A DNA stretch of 64,000 nucleotides from Leucobacter chromiireducens subsp. chromiireducens (GTDB taxonomy: Bacteria > Actinomycetota > Actinomycetes > Actinomycetales > Microbacteriaceae). The notes beneath the pieces are model-generated. The model was not told the origin of the DNA and made no database searches. It saw nothing but the letters and a program-made list of their open reading frames with translations. The DNA is taken from positions 1,269,032 to 1,333,031 of the forward strand of contig NZ_QYAD01000001.1 in assembly GCF_016758255.1 (NCBI RefSeq), written 5' to 3'. Numbering within the stretch: the first letter of the stretch is position 1; every line of letters begins with the position of its first letter. The translations under genes were made by a program, and so were the position numbers. Of the stretch, positions 16,480-24,557 are shown piece after piece.

Positions 16480-16730
16480 CGCTGCACCCCCTCGGCTGAG
16501 GAGGCGGCGTGGCCGTGCTCAGCGAGCCAGGCCTCGACGGTGCTCGTGCGGTACCAGCGCGAGTGGCCGCTGGTGACGTCCGGCTGCGGTGCGTTGCCGA
16601 CGCGGCGCCAGTCGCGCCAGCGGCGCGTGGTCATGCCCGGGATCTGCGCCAGCAGGTCCGCCTCGATGACCAGGGGATCGTCGGCGATGCCGGCGGGAGG
16701 AGCGCATCCTGCGCTCGTAGTCGTGCTCAT
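16476..16730 (-). CDS. Excisionase-like / MerR-type helix-turn-helix protein
   Basis: 84 residues. Residues about 20-70 form a short winged helix-turn-helix: VIEADLLAQIPGMTTRRWRD, GHSRWYRTSTVEAWLAEHG, the pattern of HTH_17/excisionase proteins. It overlaps the start of the TrbL-like gene (ATGA), so it may instead regulate the transfer operon. It is one of two excisionase-like genes in the element (see 30303-30668). Which, if either, directs excision cannot be told. Confidence 0.75.
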   Translation of the reverse strand: MSTTTSAGCAPPAGIADDPLVIEADLLAQIPGMTTRRWRDWRRVGNAPQPDVTSGHSRWYRTSTVEAWLAEHGHAASSAEGVQR

Positions 16731-17522
16731 TACGAATCCGATCTGCGTGTCTTCGAGATCGCCGGTTGGCGTCTCGACGAGGCAGTGCGTCGGATGCTGA
16801 GTCGTCTTCTGTTGCTGTGCTATTCAGTTGGGGCCCGGGCGAAGTAGGAGTGTCCGCGGCTTGCAACTATTCTCGCACGAAACGCGACGAAACACGACGT
16901 TGAACAGGAGTTTTCGCGAACAAATAGCTTCGAGCTTCACGATCTACTCGTCTACGAGCATCGAGGAGCAGCAGCAGTCCGCGGCGCGCACTGCCGGAGC
17001 GACCCAGAATGCCGAAGGCCCCGCGGGAGAGGACTCTCGCGGGGCCACACAAATCGGAAAGTAGACCGGAGTTTCAGACAGGGATCTTAGTTCTGCTCTA
17101 CTGGTACCCACTCTACCAGTCCTGCTGCACATGATCTGCGGCGTGTTGCGACTATTTCCTGGAGCGTCGCCCGCTCGTCGTTGGGGAGAGGGTCTCTCGG
17201 GCTTGAGAGAGCTCGGTCAGAAGGGCTGCATAACTGAGGGCCACAAGTAGCCTTGTGCAGTTGTTGCAGTTGTTCGCCATAGTTTTCTGTAGAGACTATT
17301 TCTCTCGCGCGTCCGCGTATAAAAAGATAGGTATAGAACTGCAACAACTGCACACTTCCGCATGATTACGCGGATTTTGCCTCTTCGTACATGCGCCCCG
17401 GGACCCGAGCAGCGTCCTGGAAGGGGGTCTTTCTCCCGAGCCACTACCTAAAGAAGGAGTATTGCTACTTGCTACGAGAGCCGCGCCGTAGGCGCGCTCG
17501 ACGCACTGCGGGGGCGCAGCGG
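16731..17522. repeat. Gene-free region with array B: 18-bp inverted repeats
   Basis: TGTGCAGTTGTTGCAGTT (17254-17271) and its exact inverse (17337-17354) flank 65 bp that is AT-rich around GTATAAAAAGATAGGTATAG. Each copy itself contains two GCAGTTGTT units. The palindrome CTCGTCTACGAG lies at 16947-16958 and is shared with 10602 and 17846. A GC hairpin GCGCC-GTA-GGCGC lies at about 17485-17497. No gene was recognised in this 790-bp stretch. Confidence 0.6.
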
Positions 17523-17774
17523 CTACTCGTCGTCCTCGGGCGGCGGCTCGTGCCCCGTGATGAGGTCGAGCGGGTGCAGCCCGAGGCGGTCCGCGATGTT
17601 GCCCACAGTCTCGAACGTCAGGTTCCACTCGCCGCGCTCTATCCCGGAGTAGTACCTCGTGTCGAGCTCCAGCTCGTGCGCCAGCGCGCTCTGGCTGATG
17701 CCGCGCCCCTTGCGGTACGAGCGGAGATTGGAAGCGAGGATCTGCTTCAGGATCTCTGCTGCTGGGTCGGACAT
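17523..17774 (-). CDS. XRE-family transcriptional regulator
   Basis: 83 residues from an ATG at 17774; ATGs at 17789 and 17822 are alternatives, and none has a strong ribosome binding site. The XRE domain covers most of the protein: ILASNLRSYRKGRGISQSAL, AHELELDTRYYSGIERGEWN, then an acidic tail PPPEDDE. Divergent from the lipoprotein gene at 17981, with a 38-bp palindromic operator between, so it probably controls that two-gene unit and itself. Confidence 0.85.
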   Translation of the reverse strand: MSDPAAEILKQILASNLRSYRKGRGISQSALAHELELDTRYYSGIERGEWNLTFETVGNIADRLGLHPLDLITGHEPPPEDDE

Positions 17775-17827
17775 AACATTCAAGTCCATCGGTGATTTCA
17801 CTGCTGCGCGAGGGTACGTCAATACCC

Positions 17828-17865
17828 TATTTCTGCTAAGATTGACTCGTAGACGAGCAGAAATA
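17828..17865. promoter_or_regulatory. Palindromic operator containing CTCGTAGACGAG
   Basis: TATTTCTGCT (17828-17837) and AGCAGAAATA (17856-17865) are perfect inverted 10-mers. The palindrome CTCGT-AG-ACGAG (17846-17857) overlaps the right arm. It sits between the divergent XRE gene and lipoprotein gene. The form CTCGTnnACGAGCA is also found at 10602 and 16947, suggesting a small regulon. Confidence 0.7.
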
Positions 17866-17980
17866 CTGCCCGAGCAGAGACGGGAACCACCGCCCGGCGC
17901 CTCGCCCGCACCGGATGACTCCAGCCCCCAACGGCCCGACCTGCTGGCGACACGCAGACCAACACAGGAGGACCGTCGCC

Positions 17981-18847
17981 ATGAAGGCAGTGAAGAAGAC
18001 CGTCGCGACCGGGGCAGCGCTGCTCGCAGTCCTGCTCGTGCTCACCGGATGCTCGGGCGGTGGACAGGGCAGCAGCGCAGCCGGCAACGACGCAGCGCCC
18101 GAACAGGGCGTCTTCGAGTTCCAGACGCCGCGCTACGGCTCCGACAGCGGCGAGCTGCTGATCCGCCTGCCCGAAGGCCTCTTCAGCGCCCTCGGCGGCG
18201 ACGCCGAGCCGCTAGTCACGGAGGCTGTACTCACCCCGCGCGAGCTCGACGGCGCGAAGTACTGCGCGGTCGACCTGTCGATCACCTACGCGGGCGAGGG
18301 CGAGGTCGTCCTGACGAAGCCCACGAAGACCGAGGACGAGTGGCGCGAAGGTGAAGAGAGCCGCCTCCAGGATCACGCGACCAACCTCATCGCCGACTAC
18401 ATCAACGAGACCGGCGACACGAGCCTCGTCTTCCAGGACCGCCCCAGCATGGAACAGATCGAGAAGTTCATCGACACTGCGGACTCCTACTTCCTCCAGG
18501 ACCTGCCCGAGGCGTACGAGGCGTACCTCGCCGCCGAGTACCAGCCTAAGGCGGTATGGTCTGTGCTTTCCTCGGCGAGCCCCGCGTCCGAGCTCGACGA
18601 GGCGGCCCCCGAGCCGGGAAGCTACATCACGTCGGACAATCGGCTGCTCACGATCGTCGACTCCTGCGCGGCATCACCCGCGGACGACGGGGGCACGGTG
18701 TTCACATTCCCCGTCCTCGCGGGCGGCGATGTCGAGACGCTCGCCGAGGTGAAGCTCTCCATCATGAAGTCGGGCACCATCACCGTGACCAGCAGCGAGG
18801 TCGACGGGTTCGTCCGCGACACCGACGGCAACTGGATCGCTGACTGA
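17981..18847 (+). CDS. Lipoprotein
   Basis: 288 residues, ATG at 17981 after AGGAGGACC. Signal peptide with lipobox: basic MKAVKK, hydrophobic core, then LVLTGC with Cys as the lipid-modified residue. The mature part begins with a flexible Ser/Gly linker and is acidic. No enzymatic motif is seen. It is followed 14 bases later by a membrane protein gene in the same direction. The pair might be element-encoded envelope functions such as surface exclusion (guess; no direct evidence). Confidence 0.8.
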   Translation: MKAVKKTVATGAALLAVLLVLTGCSGGGQGSSAAGNDAAPEQGVFEFQTPRYGSDSGELLIRLPEGLFSALGGDAEPLVTEAVLTPRELDGAKYCAVDLSITYAGEGEVVLTKPTKTEDEWREGEESRLQDHATNLIADYINETGDTSLVFQDRPSMEQIEKFIDTADSYFLQDLPEAYEAYLAAEYQPKAVWSVLSSASPASELDEAAPEPGSYITSDNRLLTIVDSCAASPADDGGTVFTFPVLAGGDVETLAEVKLSIMKSGTITVTSSEVDGFVRDTDGNWIAD

Positions 18848-18861
18848 GCGCAGCCCAGAGC

Positions 18862-19977
18862 ATGTCCAGAACGCCGCCTCCTGGGCTGCCACCCGACCAC
18901 CCGCTGATGCAGCACCTGCGGCAGCAGGGGCAAAGCCAGCGCCCCAAGCGGCGCCGGTTCGACACACACGACGTCGTCACCGGCGTACTCAGCATGGCCG
19001 TGCTGTGCTGGGCCGCCTGGGAGATCCTCGGCATCGGCAACGCCTTCGGCTATGAGGGGCTCTCCGTGGATGACGCCAAGGCCAAGATGTCCGAAGACAA
19101 CATCGCCATCATCTTCGACCCTGTCGGTTTCCTGATCGCGCTGGGGCTCGTCATCGCCTCCTTCATAATCCACAAGGTTGGTGGCACCGGCCTCACGCTC
19201 GGCGGCCTCATCGCCACGGCGGCGCTGTTCGTGTTGTCATTCTTCAGGGTCTCGATGCTCGTCCCGATGCTGTTCGGCGCCATCGGGGGAATGACGAGCA
19301 CCGTCTACAGCTCAGACGACCTCCGTGTGCCAACGGCCGACAACAGCATCGTCGACCCCGGGCAGCTCATCATGTATCAGGGCGGCGAGGGCGTCCGCAT
19401 CGCGACAGCGTTCGCCAACACCAGCGACGAGCACTGGGAGTCCGCGACGCTCGCGCTGGAGTACAGCGACGCCTCAGGCGTCGTCTGCGGTGTCTACGAG
19501 CACGTCGAGCGCTTCCTTGGGCCCGGGCAGCGCGTCGAGGTCAGCACCGAGTTCCTTGCAGCCGCCACGCGCTATGCCGACCCTTCATGTGTGCCGGTGG
19601 CGGCCTCGGCTGAGCTGACGAGCATAGACGTCGACTCCCGCGCGGAGATCCCGGAGGCCGACTACGTCCAGCAAGACAGCGCAGCGCCCGAGCTCGCGTC
19701 GCTGTACGTCAGTGAGGAGCCGGGGATCGTGAGCAGCGTCGTCACGGTCTCAGTAGCAGGCGCAGTCTCGCCAGAAGCAGTAGACAGCCTGCAGGGCACC
19801 GACGGCAGGGCCCGTCTGCCGATGGCGTTCGAGCTCGTCGACCACGAGGGCCAGCGCCTCGCATGGTGCTTCGCGCCGGAGGACGTGCAGCCCGACGGTG
19901 GCTTCATCACCGGGAAGTACCACAGCCCCGTCGAGCCGGGATCCTACGCCTCCGTGGCGATCGTCCCGAGCTGCTGA
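18862..19977 (+). CDS. Membrane protein with extracytoplasmic C-terminal domain
   Basis: 371 residues, three predicted membrane segments: VVTGVLSMAVLCWAAWEILG (about 38-57), GFLIALGLVIASFIIHKVGG (about 89-108) and TLGGLIATAALFVLSFFRVS with MLVPMLFGAIGG (about 110-145). The remaining 225 residues form a beta-rich domain resembling DUF4352-like immunoglobulin folds (VRIATAFANTSDEHWESATL), with several Cys. Basic cytosolic N-terminus (RPKRRRF). Cotranscribed with the lipoprotein. Confidence 0.75.
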   Translation: MSRTPPPGLPPDHPLMQHLRQQGQSQRPKRRRFDTHDVVTGVLSMAVLCWAAWEILGIGNAFGYEGLSVDDAKAKMSEDNIAIIFDPVGFLIALGLVIASFIIHKVGGTGLTLGGLIATAALFVLSFFRVSMLVPMLFGAIGGMTSTVYSSDDLRVPTADNSIVDPGQLIMYQGGEGVRIATAFANTSDEHWESATLALEYSDASGVVCGVYEHVERFLGPGQRVEVSTEFLAAATRYADPSCVPVAASAELTSIDVDSRAEIPEADYVQQDSAAPELASLYVSEEPGIVSSVVTVSVAGAVSPEAVDSLQGTDGRARLPMAFELVDHEGQRLAWCFAPEDVQPDGGFITGKYHSPVEPGSYASVAIVPSC

Positions 19978-19992
19978 GCCGAGCATCACGAG

Positions 19993-20024
19993 AGACCCCG
20001 CAGCATCACGCTGCGGGGTCTTGA
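19993..20024 (+). terminator. Intrinsic terminator after the lipoprotein/membrane protein pair
   Basis: AGACCCCGCAG-CATCACG-CTGCGGGGTCT followed by TGATCGC; the T tract is short. It lies between convergent genes. Confidence 0.8.
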
Positions 20025-20038
20025 TCGCTCTTGCAGGA

Positions 20039-20467
20039 TCAGACGAACCAGAGGCCGAGGCTCATTGCGCCGAGCACCGCGGCCAGGGCTGTGACGAACG
20101 ACTTTGCGTTGACGCGCTCTGTCCAGTCCCAGAACGGGCGCTGATTGTCTTCTGCCGGCTCGTCAGGCGTCGATTCATCGGGATCGCTGGGTATCGGAGC
20201 ATTCGCTGCCACGGACAAGATCACAAGAACAGCCGTGCACCACAGCACCGCAGCTTCCCAGGCGTCCTTCATTTGCTCAGTCACCGCCCACTGCACGAAC
20301 CAGGCGAGGCCACCGAGCACCAGGAGCAGCAGAGCGAACCTCGCCCAGGGGTTCCGCATTGGCCCCTTGGAGAGGTACTCCTGCAGCTTCCCCTTCACGA
20401 GCATTGCGACGGGTACATAGACGAGCGCTACTGAGACGAGTGAAAAAGGGATTACGAGATAGACCAT
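20039..20467 (-). CDS. Small three- to four-helix membrane protein
   Basis: 142 residues from an ATG at 20467; an upstream in-frame ATG at 20692 would add 75 residues without hydrophobic or domain character and would overlap the GAGGACCA repeats, so it is not used. Membrane segments: YLVIPFSLVSVALVYVPVAM, FALLLLVLGGLAWFVQWAV, AAVLWCTAVLVILSVAANAP and the C-terminal SFVTALAAVLGAMSLGLWFV. An acidic loop sits before the last. Not recognised. Confidence 0.65.
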   Translation of the reverse strand: MVYLVIPFSLVSVALVYVPVAMLVKGKLQEYLSKGPMRNPWARFALLLLVLGGLAWFVQWAVTEQMKDAWEAAVLWCTAVLVILSVAANAPIPSDPDESTPDEPAEDNQRPFWDWTERVNAKSFVTALAAVLGAMSLGLWFV

Positions 20468-20572
20468 GTGATCAATCTTGGCGTAAGCAGCTCGTCTCGG
20501 GCTCGGGCGTCTCAACGCTTCCTTTGTTCCGCGATTCCACCGACAAGAGCTGCCGAGCACCCTCCCTCCGAG

Positions 20573-20702
20573 GAGGACCACTCGCCCCGAAGAGCCCCGG
20601 ACCAAGAGGACCAGATCGAGATCGGCGGGTATCTCGCGACCGCTCGCTGCGACCCCGGAGGACCATGCTTCTGACCCCTCGGAGGACCACACTGAGGACC
20701 AC
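20573..20702 (+). repeat. Array C: GAGGACCA repeats
   Basis: GAGGACCA at 20573, 20606, 20658, 20682 and 20694, with CCGGACCA at 20598. The same unit occurs in direct and inverted form at 26007-26133. It is upstream of the membrane protein gene ending at 20039 and runs directly into array D. Confidence 0.65.
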
Positions 20703-20706
20703 GCAA

Positions 20707-21183
20707 ACCGAGAAGTACCCGAGAAAGCACCGAACTTCGACCGACTTTTAACCGAGATTCGACGTCATCTAACCCGAGAAATGACCGAGCAAGCACCGAG
20801 TTTCAACACGCTCTTGACCGTGCTACGACCGAGGTTTCACGCCTCGGGAAAATCACCGAGGTTGGCACGAGATACGACTGAGCTTGGCGCGAGATTCACC
20901 CGAGTTTTGACCGAGAAATGACCACCCGAGGTTGGCACGAGTTTGCACCGAGTCTCGACCGAGTGTCGACGGAGCTTCGACCGGCTTCTGACCGAGAAAT
21001 AACCGAGGTCTGCGCGAGTTTCAACCGAGGTTGACACGAGGTCGAAAACACCGGTAAGTAACCGAGCCTCAACCGAGCTTCGACCAGCTTCTGACCGAGG
21101 TGCAACCGAGGTTGGCGTGAGGCAGAGACACCTTGTGCCAACCTCGGTCACGATCACAGCGAAATGACCGAGGTTGGCACGAG
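20707..21183 (+). repeat. Array D: ACCGAGnnnnn repeats with 11-bp phasing
   Basis: By hand count 17 exact ACCGAG hexamers lie between 20707 and 21172. Exact runs: 20784, 20795 (then 20828); 20947, 20958, (20969 ACGGAG), (20980 ACCGGC), 20991, 21002, (21013 CGCGAG), 21024, (21035 CACGAG); 21061, 21072, (21083 ACCAGC), 21094, 21105, (21116). Starts are separated by 11 or its multiples; the five intervening bases vary. A longer unit, (A)CCGAGGTTGGCACGAG, occurs near 20855, 20925 and 21167. The last unit ends 3 bases from the relaxase stop codon. It is not coding. Confidence 0.8.
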
Positions 21184-21186
21184 CCT

Positions 21187-23325
21187 CTACTCGTATTGCT
21201 CCTCGTCCTCCCGGGGGCCGTCAAGAAGCACAGGCTCGTCCTCTGCGACCATCTCGTATATCCCGCGCGACTTCTGGTCGCGCAGGGCGTCGCGTGCGTC
21301 GTAGCGCCCGAGCCCGTGCAGCCAGTCGGCGGTGCGCTTCTTCTTCTCACGGAGCATCATCTGCTCATATACGAGCGGGTTCATGCTCCCACCGTGGTCG
21401 CGCAGGAACTTGTCGCCGATGCCCCTCGGCACGGTGCGGTCGTCGATCCTGTGCCCCCGGGAGAGGGCGAGCAGCGCACCCCGCTCGAACTCCGGCAGCG
21501 CGTCCAGCACAGCCTGCACGCGAGAGCTGACAGGCCTCTTCCGGGTCAGATCGGGCGTAACAGGCGCAGCCGCCGGCACCGCAGCGGGAGCGGAGGGGCT
21601 CGCAACAGGCGCGTAGGCATCGAGCTTCTCGTCGATCTCCTCGTCGGAGAGAGCAAGGAGACCACGGTCGTCCTCTGCGCTCTCCTCGCTCTGCTCGCCT
21701 CCCTCCGGGGACGCAGTGGGAGCGGAGTCCACAGGCCGAGCATCGCTCGTTTCTTCCTCGGTTACGAGGGGAACAGCGTCCGCAGCGAGACGCGCCTCGC
21801 GCTCAGCCAGTGCCGCCGCGATACCGGCCTTCACGGCCTCGTTGTGCTCGGCCTGCGCTACTCCCACCTCGGCGAGGCGCTCGCGATGAGGCCGGCTGAG
21901 AGCCTCGGCCGCCGCATCGAGCGCGGCCTGTTCTGCAGCCTGTTCTGCTGCCAGCCGGGCAGCGCGCTCGGCGTTGCGGGCGTCAGCTGCAGCATCTGCC
22001 TGAGCCTGCCGTGCAGCGGCTCGTTTCTCCTCGTCTTCCAGGCGTTTCCGCCAGCCCGCAGGATCAGCCCTGAGCTCGGCCGCGAGCCGCAATACCGTCT
22101 CGTGGTCGCCAGAATCATAAGCCTCGCCGGCGAGGTGCTCGTCCACGACAAGGGCAGCAGAGAACTCCTCCTCCATACGGTCAAGCTGCTCGTCACGGGC
22201 AAACGCCAGGACATCGCTGCGCATCTCTGCGAGCTCAGCAGGCGTCGGTACGTCAGCAGGGCGAGGGCGACCCGCCTGCACTCGCTCAGGGCGCTTCTCA
22301 CGCTGGAGCCCAGCAGCATTGCTGGCGAGCTGCTCCATGGCGCTCTCGTGCGCGTAGTGGTCGCCCAGGGTCGTGCCGCGGACGTTCTGCGGCATACCAG
22401 GGAGCCGGTACGACAGCGCCCGCTTCTCGCGGGGCGTGCCTGCGCGCGTTATCCGCTCGTATACGAACACATCGCGTTCTGCCATGGCATCTGTGAAGCC
22501 GTCCAGGTCCACCGCGCGGGGGTCGTCCATCGCTGCCTCGAACGCGTCGCGGATGATGTCGTGATTAGATTTACCGCCCTGCTTCGCCATGCGCCGGTCG
22601 CGGCTGCTGCGCTTCTCGCGCTTACGCTCGGCAGTAGAGGGCAAGCGCTGCGGCCCCAGGCCGTACTGCGCACCGTGCTCGGCCAGGAATCGGTCAGCCC
22701 GGTCGCGCATCGCGTCGATGTCGGTCAGGCCGCCAGCGAGCTTCGAGCCCGCCTGGTAGAGCCTGCCGTCGACCACCTGGTCGGCAAACAGAGTAGCGTT
22801 CCGCACCACGTGCACGTGGAACGCGCCGCCTTTGCCGTCGGCCTGCCCGGTCGCCATGAACTGCTCGCCGGGGTAGTCCGTGCGCATCATGTCGTTGACG
22901 AACGCGAACGCATACGCCACCTGATCCGGGTCGTTGGGGTTCACCTCGTCAGGGCCGAACGAGATGATCAGGTGCCGCGCCTCGGCCTGGCGCACGAGGG
23001 CACCGGGATGACAGACGTGCGTCGCCGTCTCGCCGTCGCGGGCCTCGCGCCAGACGCGGCGGCCGTTGGGGCGCGTGACGCGCACGTGCGTCGCCACTTC
23101 GCCAGCCTCGGGCAGCGCGTAGCGGGACGGCGAGGTACGCACAGCGCCCTGCGTGCCGAAGCGCCTGCGCGTCACCGCGAAGTCGACTGCCACTGTTTCC
23201 GGGCGGCAGTAGTTGCCCGCGACATGCAGCACGCGATCAGCAGCGGTCTGCCCGGGCTTCGGTTTCACCGTGTAGCGCGCCAGACGCGCCGCCACCTCCG
23301 TCGAGCTCACGACGATAACAGGCAT
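21187..23325 (-). CDS. MOBP-type relaxase (MobA/VirD2 family)
   Basis: 712 residues. Relaxases nick oriT and pilot the strand into the recipient. An N-terminal Tyr is present in ARLARYTVKP (Tyr18). Residues 117-127 RHLIISFGPDE and GAFHVHVVRN, with His170, His172 and Asn176, match the MOBP motif III metal site. After residue about 350 the protein is a charged, Ala/Glu-rich helical region with low complexity. ATG at 23325 starts at the end of the MobC-like gene, so the two are coupled. Two copies of the GCAGCGGGAGCGGA hairpin family fall inside its 3' part. Confidence 0.88.
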   Translation of the reverse strand: MPVIVVSSTEVAARLARYTVKPKPGQTAADRVLHVAGNYCRPETVAVDFAVTRRRFGTQGAVRTSPSRYALPEAGEVATHVRVTRPNGRRVWREARDGETATHVCHPGALVRQAEARHLIISFGPDEVNPNDPDQVAYAFAFVNDMMRTDYPGEQFMATGQADGKGGAFHVHVVRNATLFADQVVDGRLYQAGSKLAGGLTDIDAMRDRADRFLAEHGAQYGLGPQRLPSTAERKREKRSSRDRRMAKQGGKSNHDIIRDAFEAAMDDPRAVDLDGFTDAMAERDVFVYERITRAGTPREKRALSYRLPGMPQNVRGTTLGDHYAHESAMEQLASNAAGLQREKRPERVQAGRPRPADVPTPAELAEMRSDVLAFARDEQLDRMEEEFSAALVVDEHLAGEAYDSGDHETVLRLAAELRADPAGWRKRLEDEEKRAAARQAQADAAADARNAERAARLAAEQAAEQAALDAAAEALSRPHRERLAEVGVAQAEHNEAVKAGIAAALAEREARLAADAVPLVTEEETSDARPVDSAPTASPEGGEQSEESAEDDRGLLALSDEEIDEKLDAYAPVASPSAPAAVPAAAPVTPDLTRKRPVSSRVQAVLDALPEFERGALLALSRGHRIDDRTVPRGIGDKFLRDHGGSMNPLVYEQMMLREKKKRTADWLHGLGRYDARDALRDQKSRGIYEMVAEDEPVLLDGPREDEEQYE

Positions 23326-23326
23326 G

Positions 23327-23929
23327 TCAGCTCACCCCCTTTAGCGCGCGGTACTGCACGCTGGAGTCGCGCTGCGCATCACGCTGCATCGCCTTCAGGA
23401 GCTCCTCAAGCACGCGCCCGACGCGGTTCACGGCGTCGACCGGCACAGCCTCGCCGCTGTTAGCGAGCTTCACTATCTGGTTCCAGTTGTTGCCGATGCG
23501 CTGCAGCTGGAACGTCTGCTCGGCGTAGCGCTTCGACACGTCCTGCAGCGACTCGCGCAGCGCCACGAGAGCAGCAGAGTCCTCGTGCAAAGCGACGCTG
23601 CGGCGGTGCGACATGCGCTTCGCGAGCACGTCGTCGACTTTATCCACCGAGCCCGAGGCGAGCGCCTCGTGCACACTCGTCACCGACGCGCGCAACGCGT
23701 CGGAACGGCTCCCTCCGAGCTGCTCGCGCACCTCGTCGAGAGCCGCGAGCTCCTCGGTCGACAGCCTGACGGCGACGACCTCGCGAGCTGCACTGGTCGC
23801 CGCGCTGCGCGCGTCGGCAGGCGCACCCTTCGCTCCGCTCGGGCCCGCCTGAGCGGTGTCGGACGCCTGCGCTGCCGCTGCGACATCCTCGCCAAACGTC
23901 GGGCGCTCTTTGCTCTTCTCTTCGTTCAT
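23327..23929 (-). CDS. MobC-like relaxosome accessory protein
   Basis: 200 residues, one base from the relaxase start. The N-terminal 60 residues are Ala-rich and disordered. Then VVAVRLSTEELAALDEVREQ plus GGSRSDALRASV is a ribbon-helix-helix motif. The C-terminal region LQRIGNNWNQIVKLANSGEA is the hallmark of MobC proteins (..IGNNLNQIARxxN..). Expected to bind oriT, which fits the inverted repeats just upstream. Confidence 0.88.
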   Translation of the reverse strand: MNEEKSKERPTFGEDVAAAAQASDTAQAGPSGAKGAPADARSAATSAAREVVAVRLSTEELAALDEVREQLGGSRSDALRASVTSVHEALASGSVDKVDDVLAKRMSHRRSVALHEDSAALVALRESLQDVSKRYAEQTFQLQRIGNNWNQIVKLANSGEAVPVDAVNRVGRVLEELLKAMQRDAQRDSSVQYRALKGVS

Positions 23930-23948
23930 CGCCTGCGCCCTCCGAGTC

Positions 23949-24050
23949 CTTAGTCACCTGCACTGTCACCCCGGACGCCTGCTACTTCGTACGCAGGCGC
24001 CTCGGGGCTCCATTTTAGGTGACTAAGCACTGGCAAGCAACCTGACCGTT
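23949..24050. other. Candidate origin of transfer (oriT)
   Basis: CTTAGTCACCT (23949-23959) and AGGTGACTAAG (24017-24027) are perfect 11-bp inverted repeats. Nested inside is CGCCTGC...GCAGGCG (23976-23982/23993-23999). Downstream lies AAGCAACCTGACC (about 24036-24048), which somewhat resembles the nick region of some MOBP origins (CCTG). Position directly upstream of mobC-relaxase is typical. The nick site itself is not established. Confidence 0.6.
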
Positions 24051-24557
24051 TACGTTCTTCGCTGCGCTCGAACTCAACAGTCAGGCCGGTCGTGTCTGTC
24101 TCGCTCACGCTCGACATCCACTTCCTTTGCTTGCGGGAGGGCTGCGCCCTCCTCGACCACCTGCTCACCTCGCGCTCTCGGAACCTGTACGGTTCCTCGA
24201 TCGCGACGTGGTCATGCCGACCCTCGCGGCTCGTCATGACACGCTCGCCGCACCGTGCGTTGCACGTCGCGGCTCGCTGAGCAGCGCACGTCTGCGCACC
24301 CTGACACGGGTGCTGCAGAACGCACGCTGTCTCGCGTCACGCGTGACGCTCGCGCGGTGCTCTGCGATCGCCCTGCGGTACCCGCTGACCGACGCAGACC
24401 ACCACCCCGCACGAGGGAGGGGACCTCCCGTCGTGCGGGGGCATAGCCCCCGCCGGGTGGGGATGTGAGAAGGGTGTGAGCACGCACGCGCACCCACGCA
24501 GCACACGCCAGCAGCACCACCCGTACGGGAGGTACGACACCACGAGGAGACACCCAC
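24051..24557. repeat. Hairpin-rich non-coding stretch beside oriT
   Basis: Successive hairpins: GTTC...GAAC around GCTGCGC (about 24053-24072), GGAGGGC-TGC-GCCCTCC (about 24136-24152), GGAACC-TGTAC-GGTTCC (about 24180-24196), GCGCACG...TGCGC, GCGTCACGCGTGACGC (about 24335-24350), and the long CCCCGCACGA...TCGTGCGGGG with inner GGGAGG/CCTCCC (about 24405-24440). No gene is seen before the ATG at 24558. Confidence 0.5.

Noticed and set aside
16686..16708. GATGC-CGGCGGGAGGAGC-GCATC as another hairpin family member
   Set aside because: Loop is similar only in being purine-rich with GCGGGAG; the alignment is shifted and it may be chance within the excisionase-like gene.
20837..21157. Minus-strand frame within array D giving an apparent 11-residue peptide repeat
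   Set aside because: The repeat arises from 11-bp DNA periodicity (33 nt = 11 codons) in every frame, and the unit is not conserved as protein.
20707..21183. Possible CRISPR array
   Set aside because: Units are 6 bp with 5-bp spacers, far too short; no cas genes.
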